Source: Mucilaginibacter_A sp050955045 (GTDB taxonomy: Bacteria; Bacteroidota; Bacteroidia; Sphingobacteriales; Sphingobacteriaceae). Taken from it: 64,000 nt of DNA. Shown in pieces: positions 35,035 through 44,982 of the stretch (position 1 is the first letter of the stretch; each line of letters starts with the position of its first letter). The stretch lies in the NCBI GenBank assembly GCA_050955045.1, contig JBPBQV010000036.1, positions 19,485 through 83,484 on the forward strand, written 5' to 3'. Made by a program: the position numbers and the translations under genes. Below the pieces are notes generated by a model. The model was not told the DNA's origin. It worked only from the letters and a program-made list of their open reading frames with translations, and searched no databases.

Positions 35035-37629
35035 TTATTGAAATGTATTGTTCGTTAAGTTGCTGTTTACTTTTACATCTGTCACTTTAAACTCAATGGC
35101 CTGGCCAAAAACTGCTGTTTTGGTGCTGTAAGGTAACTTGATACCGTTTCCGGCAATACGGTAATCATCGTAATCCGCGGTGATGGTTTCGCCTTGTGCT
35201 ATTTTTACCTCCCTTAATTTCAAGCCAGTTGCCATATCGTAATAGGCTTTGGTTGAGTTGCCGGACGGATCATTTAAAGTAATTAAATACGCAGGCTGAT
35301 TGTTGATCATTTTGATATCCGGAGAAAGCACACTATTACTATTATTTAATTCTGGAAAATTGATAGCCGATTGTTTTAACAACGCTTTATCATTTGCAGA
35401 AAGTTTGATGCTTTGATTGTTCTGTAATCTTTTAACGCTATCGCCATTAACAACCGTATGCACCACCGCACTGTAAGCCGGAATCTTTAAATCCTGTGCA
35501 TATTGCCCGGGAGCTTTGTATTGATCTGTTACCTCCAATTGCAAATTTTGAACCTGCCCGGCAGAAGTTATGGTTAAATCTTTCAGGCTTTTTAACTTTT
35601 CTGCTCCACCAATTGCATTCAGGTATTTTTTAATTACGCTGGCTGCTGTTGTTCCGGCTGGCATGGTAACTCCGCTGAAAGTGTTGTTATCGGCATCCAC
35701 ATCCGGCAAAACATGATCCGGATCAATCGTTACAAAACTAATTTTTGAGGTGGACGGATAGCGGAACGTCCAGCTGCTGCCACGCTGCCAGATTTCTGCC
35801 GGTAGTTTTATCGTATTGGTTTTTCCGTTATCTTCTTTTATCATCAGCGTAACTGGTAAAGCCATTTCTTCCAGGTTTTCAATGGTGATTAATGCTCCTT
35901 TTGCCGCATCATTTTCGATATAGTCAATTCCTTTTACACCCTGATCCAATTTCCATGTAGTAAAAAACCATTCTTTCCAAAACCAGCTCAAATCTTCTCC
36001 TGCTGCGTTATCCATACTGTGGAAAAAATCCCAGGGCGTTGGATGTTTAAAAGCCCAGCGCTTGATGTACGTGCGGAAAGCGTAATCAAAACGTTCTTCA
36101 CCTAAAATCTGTTCACGCAAAATTTTAAGTCCGAGTGCAGGTTTGTTATAAGCTGCTTCACCCAAGTACGAAGCTTGCAAAACATCGGGCGTATTTACTA
36201 TCGCTTCTGCACGCGTGCCAAAAGCAGACATTGCATTTGCCTCCGCATCTGCTTTGGTGTAATATTCGCCTTTGTTAAACAGTTTGGCATCTACCTGATT
36301 GATAAACGTGTTGAAACCTTCGTCCATCCAGGCATATTTGCGCTCGTTAGAACCTACAATCATCGGGAACCAGTTGTGCCCGAACTCGTGGTTGGTTACG
36401 TCCCACAATTCGCCGCCTGCGCTGGTGGCTCCGCAAAAAACAATACCCGGATATTCCATTCCGCTCACAATGCCGGCTACGTTAGTTGCAGTTGGATACG
36501 TAAATTCAAACCATTGTTTAGAATCCATTTCAATGCTGGCTTTTACATATTCTGTAGATCGGCCCCAGGCTTCCCGTCCGCCGCTTTGTATCGGGTAAAG
36601 CGATTGCGCCAGGATTTTTTTTCCGCTTGGGAGATTAATCCGCGCGGCATCCCACACAAAAGCAGCAGAAGCTGTCCAGGCCACATCGCGCGTATTTTTG
36701 CACAAAAATCGCCAGGTAAGCGTTGGCGTTTTAAAGTAAGAAACCGGATGAACCACTTCGGCAGAATCGCGGATAAAGACCGTTTGATCGCTGTTTCTGG
36801 CTTTGTTTAACTTGCTAATTACCGTTGGCGACAACACTTCTGCCGGATTTAACAACTCGCCGGAACCTGCCAGAATCAGGTTGGAAGGCGCGGTGATATT
36901 ATAGCTGATGTTGCCATATTCCAGGTAAAACTCGGAAGCGCCCAGGTATGGAATCGTGTTCCAGCCGCTCACATCATCATAAACTTCCATCCGCGGATAC
37001 CATTGCGCAATTTCATAAATCCAGCCCTGGTTGGTTTTTACGCGGCCCAACCGGTCTGTTCCGTTTTCCGGGATTTCAAAGCTGTAATCAATTTTAATTT
37101 GAATTTTACTACCGGAAGCTTTTAAAGAATCTTTCAGTTTGATTTGCATCCGCGTATCGGTAACTAAATAATTGGCCGGTTCTGATTTTCCGTTTCTAAT
37201 CAGCGTAACAGATTTTATTTCATCACCTTTTGTAAAAGCCTTGTTGGCAAAACGGCCGCCGGTTACGGGCGTGGTAGCTTCTGCACGAGAACTTTCTTTA
37301 TAAATGTTCTGGTCTAATTGCAGCCATAAAAATGGCAATCCGTCCGGACTGTTATTGGTATAAGTAATTGTTGTACTGCCGGTGATGGTTTTTTTAGTCG
37401 TATCCAAAGCAACATTAATCTGATAATCTGCCCGGTTTTGCCAATATTTTGCAGATGGCGCGCCACCAGCCGTACGGAACTGATTGCCTTTATCGGTATA
37501 AAACATTGGGTCGAATACTTTATGCTGATCATATTTGCCGGTTGCAGTGGTGGTATTTTGCGACCAGCTTTGTTGAATTCCAACGGTTAACAAAAAAGCA
37601 GTGGTAAAAACAGTACAGATATTTTTCAT
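35035..37629 (-). CDS. M1-family metallopeptidase (aminopeptidase N-like), secreted
   Basis: From ATG 37629 the protein is 864 residues with a Sec signal (VFTTAFLLTVGIQQSWSQ). The gluzincin site is HEFGH at 414-418 with the third ligand Glu437 in WMDEGFNTF. The exopeptidase loop reads SGMEYPG at about 389-395, a variant of GAMEN. A C-terminal domain of about 200 residues (DLTITSAGQVQ...) is extra to the catalytic core. It trims peptides in the periplasm or on the surface. A start at 37659 is possible but spoils the signal. Confidence 0.88.
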   Translation of the reverse strand: MKNICTVFTTAFLLTVGIQQSWSQNTTTATGKYDQHKVFDPMFYTDKGNQFRTAGGAPSAKYWQNRADYQINVALDTTKKTITGSTTITYTNNSPDGLPFLWLQLDQNIYKESSRAEATTPVTGGRFANKAFTKGDEIKSVTLIRNGKSEPANYLVTDTRMQIKLKDSLKASGSKIQIKIDYSFEIPENGTDRLGRVKTNQGWIYEIAQWYPRMEVYDDVSGWNTIPYLGASEFYLEYGNISYNITAPSNLILAGSGELLNPAEVLSPTVISKLNKARNSDQTVFIRDSAEVVHPVSYFKTPTLTWRFLCKNTRDVAWTASAAFVWDAARINLPSGKKILAQSLYPIQSGGREAWGRSTEYVKASIEMDSKQWFEFTYPTATNVAGIVSGMEYPGIVFCGATSAGGELWDVTNHEFGHNWFPMIVGSNERKYAWMDEGFNTFINQVDAKLFNKGEYYTKADAEANAMSAFGTRAEAIVNTPDVLQASYLGEAAYNKPALGLKILREQILGEERFDYAFRTYIKRWAFKHPTPWDFFHSMDNAAGEDLSWFWKEWFFTTWKLDQGVKGIDYIENDAAKGALITIENLEEMALPVTLMIKEDNGKTNTIKLPAEIWQRGSSWTFRYPSTSKISFVTIDPDHVLPDVDADNNTFSGVTMPAGTTAASVIKKYLNAIGGAEKLKSLKDLTITSAGQVQNLQLEVTDQYKAPGQYAQDLKIPAYSAVVHTVVNGDSVKRLQNNQSIKLSANDKALLKQSAINFPELNNSNSVLSPDIKMINNQPAYLITLNDPSGNSTKAYYDMATGLKLREVKIAQGETITADYDDYRIAGNGIKLPYSTKTAVFGQAIEFKVTDVKVNSNLTNNTFQ

Positions 37630-37766
37630 TCGAATTGGAAGATGTAATGATTTGCTCAAAGGTAAATTTTAGTCGATAAACGAAGCATGATATTGTTGTG
37701 TAAAATGTTGAGTACTGAATTTATTTTCCGGCTTTGTTCCGAAGTAAAAAATCTGTTAAAAATAAA

Positions 37767-37810
37767 AAGTGATTTCTCAAACTACAGGAAAGCAGTTAGA
37801 GAAATCACTT
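37767..37810 (-). terminator. Rho-independent terminator after the RND efflux operon
   Basis: A perfect 12-bp stem AAGTGATTTCTC/GAGAAATCACTT with a 20-nt loop; the minus strand continues with TTTTATTTTT. It lies 55 bp past the czcA-like stop. Confidence 0.85.
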
Positions 37811-37828
37811 TAATTATCAGCAGTAAAG

Positions 37829-37842
37829 ATGCTGTTTTTATC
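37829..37842 (+). repeat. Iterated motif copy (ACAG form) past the RND operon
   Basis: ATGCTGTTTTTATC, between the terminator and the czcA-like stop codon. Confidence 0.7.
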
Positions 37843-37864
37843 AGGCAAAAACCTGATTTTAGGC

Positions 37865-40800
37865 TTACCGGATAACCATTCCGTTTTCCATTTTCTTTTT
37901 ATAAGCCCAGTAAAACACAATCGGGAAAATAAACAAGTTAAAAACAGTATTGGTAATTAAACCGCCAATTACCACAATAGCCAGCGGTTTAGAAGCTTCG
38001 GAACCGATACCGGTTGATATGGCGGCTGGCAGCAAACCGATGGTGGCCATCATCGCCGTCATGATTACGGGCCGCATCCGATCTTCTACACCGTTGTACA
38101 AAGCCTGCGCAAAAGTTAGCCTTTCGGGGTGATGCTTCAACTCTTTCATGTTTGATTTGAATTTGGTAATCAAAATCACACCGTTTTGCACACACACACC
38201 AAACAGCGCGATAAAGCCAATTCCGGCAGAAATATTAAAGTTGGTACCGGTAATCAGCAAGGACAAAATGCCGCCGATGATGGCAAAAGGCACATTGTTT
38301 AACACCAGCAAGGAATCGCGGAAGTTGCCAAACAAAATAAACAGGATAAAGAAAATAGCCAGTAAACTAAGCGGAACAACTTGCCCCAAACGCTTGGTTG
38401 CACGTTGCTGATTTTCAAAATCGCCGGCCCATTGCAAACGATAAGCTTTTGGTAATTTAATTTGGGCGTTTACTTTACTTTGCGCTTCTTCAATGGTGCT
38501 GCCCATATCGCGGCCGCGAATAGAGAATTTAATGGCACCGTAACGCTCATTTTTATCATGATAAATTAAACTTGGGCCAATGATTTTTTTGATGGTCGAA
38601 ATTTCCCGCAACGGAACGCGGCTGCCATTTAATGTTGGCACGCGCAGGTCACCAATGGATTCTTCGTTGTTCCTGAAATCTTCCGGGTAGCGGATACGCA
38701 GGTCAAACCGGCGTTCGCCTTCATAAATCTGGGTGACTGCTTTTCCGCCGATGGCCATTTCGATTACCGCGTTGGCATCCGCAGTGGTAACGCCGTACAA
38801 AGCCATTTTGGTTTCATCCAGGTTGATCTGCAGCTCGGGCTGACCCAAATTCCGCAGGATACCTAAATCGGTGATTCCGTTCACACCTTTCAGGATTTTG
38901 AAAATGCGTTCTTCCTGACCTTCAATATAATGGAAATCATCGCCAAACATTTTCACTACGATAGAGCCTTTTACACCGGAAACGGCTTCTTCCACGTTAT
39001 CAGAAATGGGTTGAGAAAAGTTAAAATCAACTCCGGGGAAACCTTTCAGCTTGTCCTGCATCCGGTCAATCAGCTGTTCTTTAGTTTCTTTACGTTTCCA
39101 TTCGCCCTGCGGATAAATATCTACGTGAAACTCAATGTTGTAAAAACCGGTTGCGTCTGTTCCGTCATTCGGGCGACCGGTTTGCGAGATAACTTGTTTT
39201 ACCTCATCAAAACTTAAAAATATTTTACGCATCTGGTTGGCCAATTTGATGGATTCGTCCAAATCTGTACTTAACGGGCCGGTTGCACGCACATAAATCG
39301 AACCTTCGTTCAGCTCCGGCAAAAACTCTGTACCCAAAAATTTGAAGCAGAACAACCCAACCAGTAACACGCCCAAAGCAATGGGCAAAACTGTTCTTTT
39401 CACCCTGAAACAGAAACTGTAAAAGCGCATGGAATTGCTGATGATGGCTTCTACAATGACGTTGTGTTTTTCGCGGACGTTCTTTTTGAGCAATACGCTG
39501 GCCATTGCCGGAACAAATGTAAAGGTGAGCAAAAGCGCGCCCAGCAATGCAAAACTCAACGTCCAGGCAAGCGGCGAGAACATTTTACCTTCTACTTTTT
39601 CAAAACTGAAAATAGGCAGCAAACCGGTAATGATGATCAGTTTGGCGAAGAAAATACCTTTACCGTTAATCAGACATGCTTCTTTTATCATGCCTAATTT
39701 GCTGAGACGGTTAAATTTCTCCATCCCAACTTCTTTTGCCCGATGATCGAGCACGACAAAAATTCCCTCTACCATCACCACGGCCCCATCTATGATGATA
39801 CCAAAATCAATTGCGCCCATGGAAAGCAAGTTGGCCGACATGCCTTTTAATTTCAGGCAGATAAAAGCAAACAGCAATGCCAAAGGAATAATCAAGGATA
39901 CGATAAGCGTGGTGCGCCAGTCAGCCATAAACAAAAATACGATAACCGTTACGAAGATGATACCTTCGAACATGTTGTGCATTACGGTGTGCGTGGCAAA
40001 ATCAACCAGTGTTTCACGATCGTAAAAGGTTTTGATTTTTACATCATCCGGCAGAACGGAAGTATTCAGTTCTTTAATTTTAGCTTTTAAAGCACTAATT
40101 ACTACACTTGGGTTTTCGCCTTTACGCATCACCACAATTCCTTCAACCACATCTGGATCACGATCACGGCCAACCTGACCTAATCTTGGCAGTGCACTTT
40201 CTGTTACTTCGGCAACACTTTTTACATAAATTGGCGTACCTTTTATATTATCGACAATAATGTTTTTAATATCGTTAACATTGTTTAGCAAACCGATACC
40301 GCGCACCACGTAAGCCTGGCCGCTTTGCGTAATTACATCGCCGCCAACATTAATGTTACTTTTAGAAACTGCTGTATAAAGTTCCAGCGGTGTTACATTA
40401 TATTGCAATGCTTTTTCCGGATCGATGGTAATCTGATAAGTTTTTACCTCGCCGCCAAAGCTGTTCACATCAGCAACGCCTGGTACAGAACGTATTTCGC
40501 GGTCAACCTGCCAGTCTTCAATCGTTTTTAATTCCCGTACAGATTTCTTGTTACTGGTTAATGTAAACCTGAAAATCTCTCCGGTCGGGCCGTACGGCGG
40601 CAAAATATTTGGATGCACGCCATCGGGAAGATTGGCATCGTCCATGTGATTATTTACCTGCAAACGGGCAAAGTTATAATCCACTTCGTCTGCAAATGTA
40701 ATTTTAACAATAGATAAACCGAATAGGGATGATGAACGCACACTCTCCTTCTTCTCGGTTGGGTTCATGGCGATTTCGAGCGGACGGGTTACAAACTTTT

Positions 40801-40993
40801 CTACTTCTTCTCCACTTCGGCCCGGCCATTGGCTGATAATGGTGATGGAAGTATTGGTAACATCCGGAAAAGCATCAATGGCTATATTTTTAAAGCTGAA
40901 ATAACCGGCTACGGCCATCAGCAACGTAACAAAAAATATAAAAAACTTGTTGCCCAGGGCAAATGCCAGGATGGACTTGATAATCTTGTTCAT
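37865..40993 (-). CDS. czcA: Heavy-metal RND efflux pump, CzcA-like
   Basis: A 1042-residue inner-membrane transporter with the RND layout: one N-terminal helix, a large periplasmic loop, six helices, a second loop and five or six more helices. The helix-4 proton-relay motif reads DFGIIIDGAVVMVEG (396-410), as in pumps for divalent ions (Zn, Co, Cd, Ni); copper/silver pumps have a different motif. The final Asn of the usual VEN is Gly here. It works with the adaptor and outer-membrane genes just upstream, regulated by the two-component pair. Confidence 0.92.
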   Translation of the reverse strand: MNKIIKSILAFALGNKFFIFFVTLLMAVAGYFSFKNIAIDAFPDVTNTSITIISQWPGRSGEEVEKFVTRPLEIAMNPTEKKESVRSSSLFGLSIVKITFADEVDYNFARLQVNNHMDDANLPDGVHPNILPPYGPTGEIFRFTLTSNKKSVRELKTIEDWQVDREIRSVPGVADVNSFGGEVKTYQITIDPEKALQYNVTPLELYTAVSKSNINVGGDVITQSGQAYVVRGIGLLNNVNDIKNIIVDNIKGTPIYVKSVAEVTESALPRLGQVGRDRDPDVVEGIVVMRKGENPSVVISALKAKIKELNTSVLPDDVKIKTFYDRETLVDFATHTVMHNMFEGIIFVTVIVFLFMADWRTTLIVSLIIPLALLFAFICLKLKGMSANLLSMGAIDFGIIIDGAVVMVEGIFVVLDHRAKEVGMEKFNRLSKLGMIKEACLINGKGIFFAKLIIITGLLPIFSFEKVEGKMFSPLAWTLSFALLGALLLTFTFVPAMASVLLKKNVREKHNVIVEAIISNSMRFYSFCFRVKRTVLPIALGVLLVGLFCFKFLGTEFLPELNEGSIYVRATGPLSTDLDESIKLANQMRKIFLSFDEVKQVISQTGRPNDGTDATGFYNIEFHVDIYPQGEWKRKETKEQLIDRMQDKLKGFPGVDFNFSQPISDNVEEAVSGVKGSIVVKMFGDDFHYIEGQEERIFKILKGVNGITDLGILRNLGQPELQINLDETKMALYGVTTADANAVIEMAIGGKAVTQIYEGERRFDLRIRYPEDFRNNEESIGDLRVPTLNGSRVPLREISTIKKIIGPSLIYHDKNERYGAIKFSIRGRDMGSTIEEAQSKVNAQIKLPKAYRLQWAGDFENQQRATKRLGQVVPLSLLAIFFILFILFGNFRDSLLVLNNVPFAIIGGILSLLITGTNFNISAGIGFIALFGVCVQNGVILITKFKSNMKELKHHPERLTFAQALYNGVEDRMRPVIMTAMMATIGLLPAAISTGIGSEASKPLAIVVIGGLITNTVFNLFIFPIVFYWAYKKKMENGMVIR

Positions 40994-41018
40994 CAGAGTT
41001 TTATTGTTGTGTAAGCAA

Positions 41019-42125
41019 TTAGTCTTTTAACGACTCATACAGGTAAAGCTGGCGGGATGCCACTACCCTATCGCCGGGTTTTAAACCTTTGCTGATGTAG
41101 GCGTAATCATCTGCTTTTTTAGCAATTTCTACCGGTTGGATGCGTACATGTGCCTTGCCATCAATCACAATCACATAATTACGGTCGTTATCAAAAACCA
41201 GGCAGCGTGTGTTTAATTTTGGCAAAGTCTGGCCGCTTTTGGATTGCACCTGTACCTTGGCAAACATTTCCGGCTTCAATAAATTATCCGGATTATTGAT
41301 CACTACACGTGCCTGAATCACCTTATTTTCCGGATCTATCATATCATAAATCTTATCAATATGACCCTTAAACATTTTATCAGGATAAGATAAAGTTGTA
41401 ATATTTACCTCATCTCCCGGTTGAATGGACGAAATATCAGATTCATAAATATTAATGATTACCCAAACAGTAGAGAGATTAGCAACCGTAAACATGTTCT
41501 CGCTGTTATCCGTTCTAACCTGCATGTTGCTGGTTACATTTTTTTGGATTACCAAACCGGATATGGGCGAAATCACTTCGTAAGCCATGTTAGAACCACC
41601 TTTGTTGATGTTCATTACCGTACTGGTCCGGCGGCCTTCGGCTTGTGCTTTCTGGTAATCACTTTTGGCTACTTCTACATCTTTTTCGGCAGCCATTCCG
41701 CTTTTATACAAATCTTGTGTAACCTGCAAATTACGGCTTGCATTGCGCGTATCTGCTGCGGATGAAATGGCATCTTTTGCAAATCCAGCCATTTCTACAC
41801 TTTTCATGGTAGCCAAAACCTGCCCTTTGCGCACGGCATCGCCCAATTGTACATGTACCGTTTGGGTAACGCCGCTCACCATCGGGTAAATTTTCGCCAT
41901 TTTGCTATCGTCGGCTGTAATTTTGCCGCTTAAAGTAGTTTCACCTAAAGCGCTGCCATCCCGAACGGTATCAACCAGTAAGCTGTTCAAAAACGTGTCT
42001 GTTACTTCAAACTTATCGTCTTTTGCGGTTTCCTGCGGATGAGACGAACAGGCACTTAAAATTCCGATGCCAAAACCTAAGGCAGCAGTTAAAATTTTGT
42101 GAGAGATTTTATATTTAGGATTCAT
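41019..42125 (-). CDS. czcB: RND periplasmic adaptor (membrane fusion protein), CzcB-like
   Basis: The 368-residue lipoprotein (lipobox GILSAC) has the adaptor order: a lipoyl-like half (VHVQLGDAVRKGQVLATMKS), an alpha-hairpin with coiled coil (about 110-160), the second lipoyl half (YEVISPISGLVIQKNVT), then beta-barrel and membrane-proximal domains. It links the inner-membrane pump to the outer-membrane channel. It lies 25 bp upstream of the pump gene and 13 bp downstream of the channel gene, within one operon. Confidence 0.9.
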   Translation of the reverse strand: MNPKYKISHKILTAALGFGIGILSACSSHPQETAKDDKFEVTDTFLNSLLVDTVRDGSALGETTLSGKITADDSKMAKIYPMVSGVTQTVHVQLGDAVRKGQVLATMKSVEMAGFAKDAISSAADTRNASRNLQVTQDLYKSGMAAEKDVEVAKSDYQKAQAEGRRTSTVMNINKGGSNMAYEVISPISGLVIQKNVTSNMQVRTDNSENMFTVANLSTVWVIINIYESDISSIQPGDEVNITTLSYPDKMFKGHIDKIYDMIDPENKVIQARVVINNPDNLLKPEMFAKVQVQSKSGQTLPKLNTRCLVFDNDRNYVIVIDGKAHVRIQPVEIAKKADDYAYISKGLKPGDRVVASRQLYLYESLKD

Positions 42126-42138
42126 TACAAGGGAAATT

Positions 42139-43440
42139 TTATTTGTTGAAAAAAGGTGTGCCGGTTACAAAATTCAGCTGTTCCAGCGAAGCAGCACGGT
42201 TTTGCATCAGGGTATTTAAATTGATGGTATTGGTTTTATAGGATTCATAAAAATCCAGGAACTCCAGTAAACTGATATTTCTTTTCTGGTAGTTTTTAAA
42301 AACTTCCTGAATCAAGCGGTTAAAATCAGCACGAAACCTGGGGTCAAAACTGTTAGCCAAATGTTCCAAACGTGCAGCACTTTGATAACTGTTTGCTAAC
42401 TGGCTTTCCACCTGATCTTGCTGTAATTGTAATGCCGTTTTGCTGGCATCAATAGCAATTCGTGCTTGTTTTATGGCTCCTTGATTTCGATTAAAAAATG
42501 GAAGCGGTAAAGAAACACCCACATAATTATAATCGTGGATGTAACTGCCTTGTTTATCATAACCAGCCAGAATGTTTACATCCGGAACTGCATTGGCTTT
42601 TTGCAATTTCAGGTTAACATCGCTGTAATCAATTGCAGTACGGGCTGATTTGAGATCCGGACGGTTAACATCAGCAGAATCCAGCAGTTGTTTATAAGGT
42701 ACTTTTTCCAGGTTTTCCATTCCTGTAGAACCCGGATCGTAAACTGCTGCTACGTAAACGCCTGGTTGTGCCTTAACCAGTAATTTGAACTCACTTTGTA
42801 CATCATCAATGTTGTTTTGCAGCGAAGCCAGTTCTGTTTGCAGAGAATACAGTTGTGATTTGATACGCAATACTTCTTTTTGAGCGATGTTTCCTTTGGC
42901 GTACTGTTCTTCAAAAGCAACCAATGTTTTACTTAACGAACTGATTTCGTCCTTATAAACTTTTGCAGATTGCTGCTGAAAATAAATCTGAAAAAAATCT
43001 GTCCGCAGCGTATATTTCAAGGTGCGCAGCAAATCAAAAAACTGATTTTGCGCCTGCTGTGCGCTTAACGTGGCCAGTTGTATGTTTTTGTTCCGTTTAC
43101 CAGCCGTTGTAATCAGCTGAGATATATCAGCCTGATATTGTTGATTGCCAGAACTGACATCAAAAAACTTTTTGTCGGATGGATTATACAAGCCATGCTG
43201 AAAGCTGATATTAGGATTGGTAAATAGTTTTTGGGTGATAATTTCGGCCTGCGCATCTGCAATGTTGTAACGCTCGGCAATCAGGCTTAAATTATTTTTT
43301 AAAAACAGGTCTTCAGATTGCTGCAAAGTGAGTTTCAACGTATCGGCGCTTAAAGCTGGTGCTTGTGCGATACTTTTAAAACTTGCCCCTGTTAGCAGCA
43401 AGGCAGTGCAGCAAAAAACGCTAACAAACTTGAGATACAT
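42139..43440 (-). CDS. czcC: Outer-membrane efflux channel, TolC/CzcC-like
   Basis: A 433-residue outer-membrane factor with a signal peptide (FCCTALLLTGASFKSIAQA), two long heptad-rich helical hairpins (LTLQQSEDLFLKNNLSLIAERYNIADAQAE; a second from about 240) and short beta segments. It forms the trimeric exit duct of the RND pump. It heads the pump operon; a 177-bp spacer with an extended motif copy separates it from the histidine kinase gene. Confidence 0.9.
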   Translation of the reverse strand: MYLKFVSVFCCTALLLTGASFKSIAQAPALSADTLKLTLQQSEDLFLKNNLSLIAERYNIADAQAEIITQKLFTNPNISFQHGLYNPSDKKFFDVSSGNQQYQADISQLITTAGKRNKNIQLATLSAQQAQNQFFDLLRTLKYTLRTDFFQIYFQQQSAKVYKDEISSLSKTLVAFEEQYAKGNIAQKEVLRIKSQLYSLQTELASLQNNIDDVQSEFKLLVKAQPGVYVAAVYDPGSTGMENLEKVPYKQLLDSADVNRPDLKSARTAIDYSDVNLKLQKANAVPDVNILAGYDKQGSYIHDYNYVGVSLPLPFFNRNQGAIKQARIAIDASKTALQLQQDQVESQLANSYQSAARLEHLANSFDPRFRADFNRLIQEVFKNYQKRNISLLEFLDFYESYKTNTINLNTLMQNRAASLEQLNFVTGTPFFNK

Positions 43441-43569
43441 AGCTGATATAATTTTATATATACAAAGCTATTTGTTACGTATTAGAGCGGTATTAGATAC
43501 ACATTAGAGCAGCATTAGAATTGCAAAAACTTTTGATGCTGTTTTATGCCGGTAAATTTGTGTTGCTGT

Positions 43570-43592
43570 TTTTTAGGTGATAAAAGAAGCAT
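43570..43592 (-). repeat. Extended iterated motif (about 23 bp) before the efflux operon
   Basis: AGGTGATAAAAGAAGCAT preceded by a T run on the plus strand, in the spacer between the kinase stop and the channel gene start. A related ATGCTGTTTTATGC variant lies 21 bp away (43536-43549). Confidence 0.8.
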
Positions 43593-43617
43593 GATCATGT
43601 TCTCCGAGAAGAAAACA

Positions 43618-44982
43618 TCACCGTTTATGATAAAATTTGATAACAAATGTTGTACCCTTTCCCGGTGCAGATTGCAGTTCGATGGTTCCGTTAAACAGCT
43701 GTACAATTTTTTCGGTTACATACAAACCAATGCCGCTGCCCGGAAACGGTTTGGCACTGCTGCCGCGGTAAAAAGATTTGAAAATTTTATCTTGTTCCAA
43801 CAATGGAATCCCGATGCCGGAATCCTGGATTTCGATACAGATGTGCGTTTCATCCGCAAGTAATACTGTTTTTACCGGCTGATTTTCGGAGAACTTAAAA
43901 GCATTGCTGATGATGTTGTTCAACGCAATAATCAGTAAAGATTTATTAGCTGTCAGCATTAAACTTTCCTGATTTTCGGGCAATTGTTTAAATTCCAGCT
44001 TCAAAATACCTTTTCCTAATTGTCCGGTCCAGTAAGTTTGCAGTTCCCATAACAAATCATCAATCGCAACCGGACTTAAATTTGCACGCGTGTAATCGCG
44101 GTCGGCTCGTGCAATTTCCATCAAAACATTAACCGTATCTTTCAATCGTTTAGAATCATTTAATAAACGAAGCAATATTTGCTGATGTTCTTGCGGGCTG
44201 CGCGGCTGTTGCAACGCCACTTCAATATCGCCCAGCAAACTGGTAACCGGCGTGCGCAACTCGTGCGAAGCATTAATAACAAAAGCGTGTTGCAGATCGA
44301 AAGCGTTTTCCAGATGTTCCAGCAGTTTGTTGAAGTTGCTGGCCAGTTCGCTAATTTCATCCCGACCATTGCCTTCATCAACACGCTGATTTAAATTACT
44401 TGCCCGAATATTTTGCATTTGTTTGATAACCACGTGTATCGGCTCTAAAGATTTTACCGCAAACCACCTGCTGATAAAATACAAGGCTGCCGAAACCACA
44501 AAAAACAATATCAGCATAATCATAGAAAGCGTATGCAAACGCCTGTGCGCCTGTACATCATCAGCTGATGCTAAAATTACAAAGTTGCCCTGGTTAACTT
44601 TGTAGTAAATGCCCACCGTTTGGCGGTTGCCTTCCGTAAGCCGCAGTACGCCTTTTTGCCTCACTAAATTGATGATATCATGAGGCCAGTATTGCTGATT
44701 ATCCCTGATAAAAGAAGCTGCATTTTTTTGATTGTAGATGCGGATCACTTCCTCGGGCATACGCACCATGTAACGATCGCGGATATATGTTAAAGAATCC
44801 TTACTGATCTCGTCGGCCTTTAAATAAAGCTGTGCGGCTACATCAGCCCGATCTTCCAGCCGGTTGTAAAAATCTGCGCGAAAATATAGTTCAAAAGTGA
44901 AGTAAATAGCCAGCATCAGCCCAAGCATTACGGCCGAACTAATCAGGGTAAAATTCATCGACAAACGATCTTTTATCTTCAT
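43618..44982 (-). CDS. Sensor histidine kinase of the metal-efflux locus
   Basis: A 454-residue kinase: TM1 at about 12-30, a periplasmic sensor to about 150, TM2 at 151-171, HAMP to about 225, the phospho-acceptor His240 in NASHELRTPVTSLL, then N, G1 and G2 boxes (NNIISNAFKFSE; IQDSGIGIP; GSGIGLYVTEKIV). It resembles CusS/CzcS sensors. Its ATG overlaps the response regulator stop by 4 nt (ATGA), and the efflux operon follows, so it probably senses periplasmic metal. Confidence 0.92.
   Translation of the reverse strand: MKIKDRLSMNFTLISSAVMLGLMLAIYFTFELYFRADFYNRLEDRADVAAQLYLKADEISKDSLTYIRDRYMVRMPEEVIRIYNQKNAASFIRDNQQYWPHDIINLVRQKGVLRLTEGNRQTVGIYYKVNQGNFVILASADDVQAHRRLHTLSMIMLILFFVVSAALYFISRWFAVKSLEPIHVVIKQMQNIRASNLNQRVDEGNGRDEISELASNFNKLLEHLENAFDLQHAFVINASHELRTPVTSLLGDIEVALQQPRSPQEHQQILLRLLNDSKRLKDTVNVLMEIARADRDYTRANLSPVAIDDLLWELQTYWTGQLGKGILKLEFKQLPENQESLMLTANKSLLIIALNNIISNAFKFSENQPVKTVLLADETHICIEIQDSGIGIPLLEQDKIFKSFYRGSSAKPFPGSGIGLYVTEKIVQLFNGTIELQSAPGKGTTFVIKFYHKR

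Noticed and set aside
36175..36810. A 211-codon open frame antisense to the M1 peptidase gene
   Set aside because: It lies wholly opposite a well-supported gene with conserved catalytic motifs, shows no recognisable domain, and its composition is that of a complement strand.
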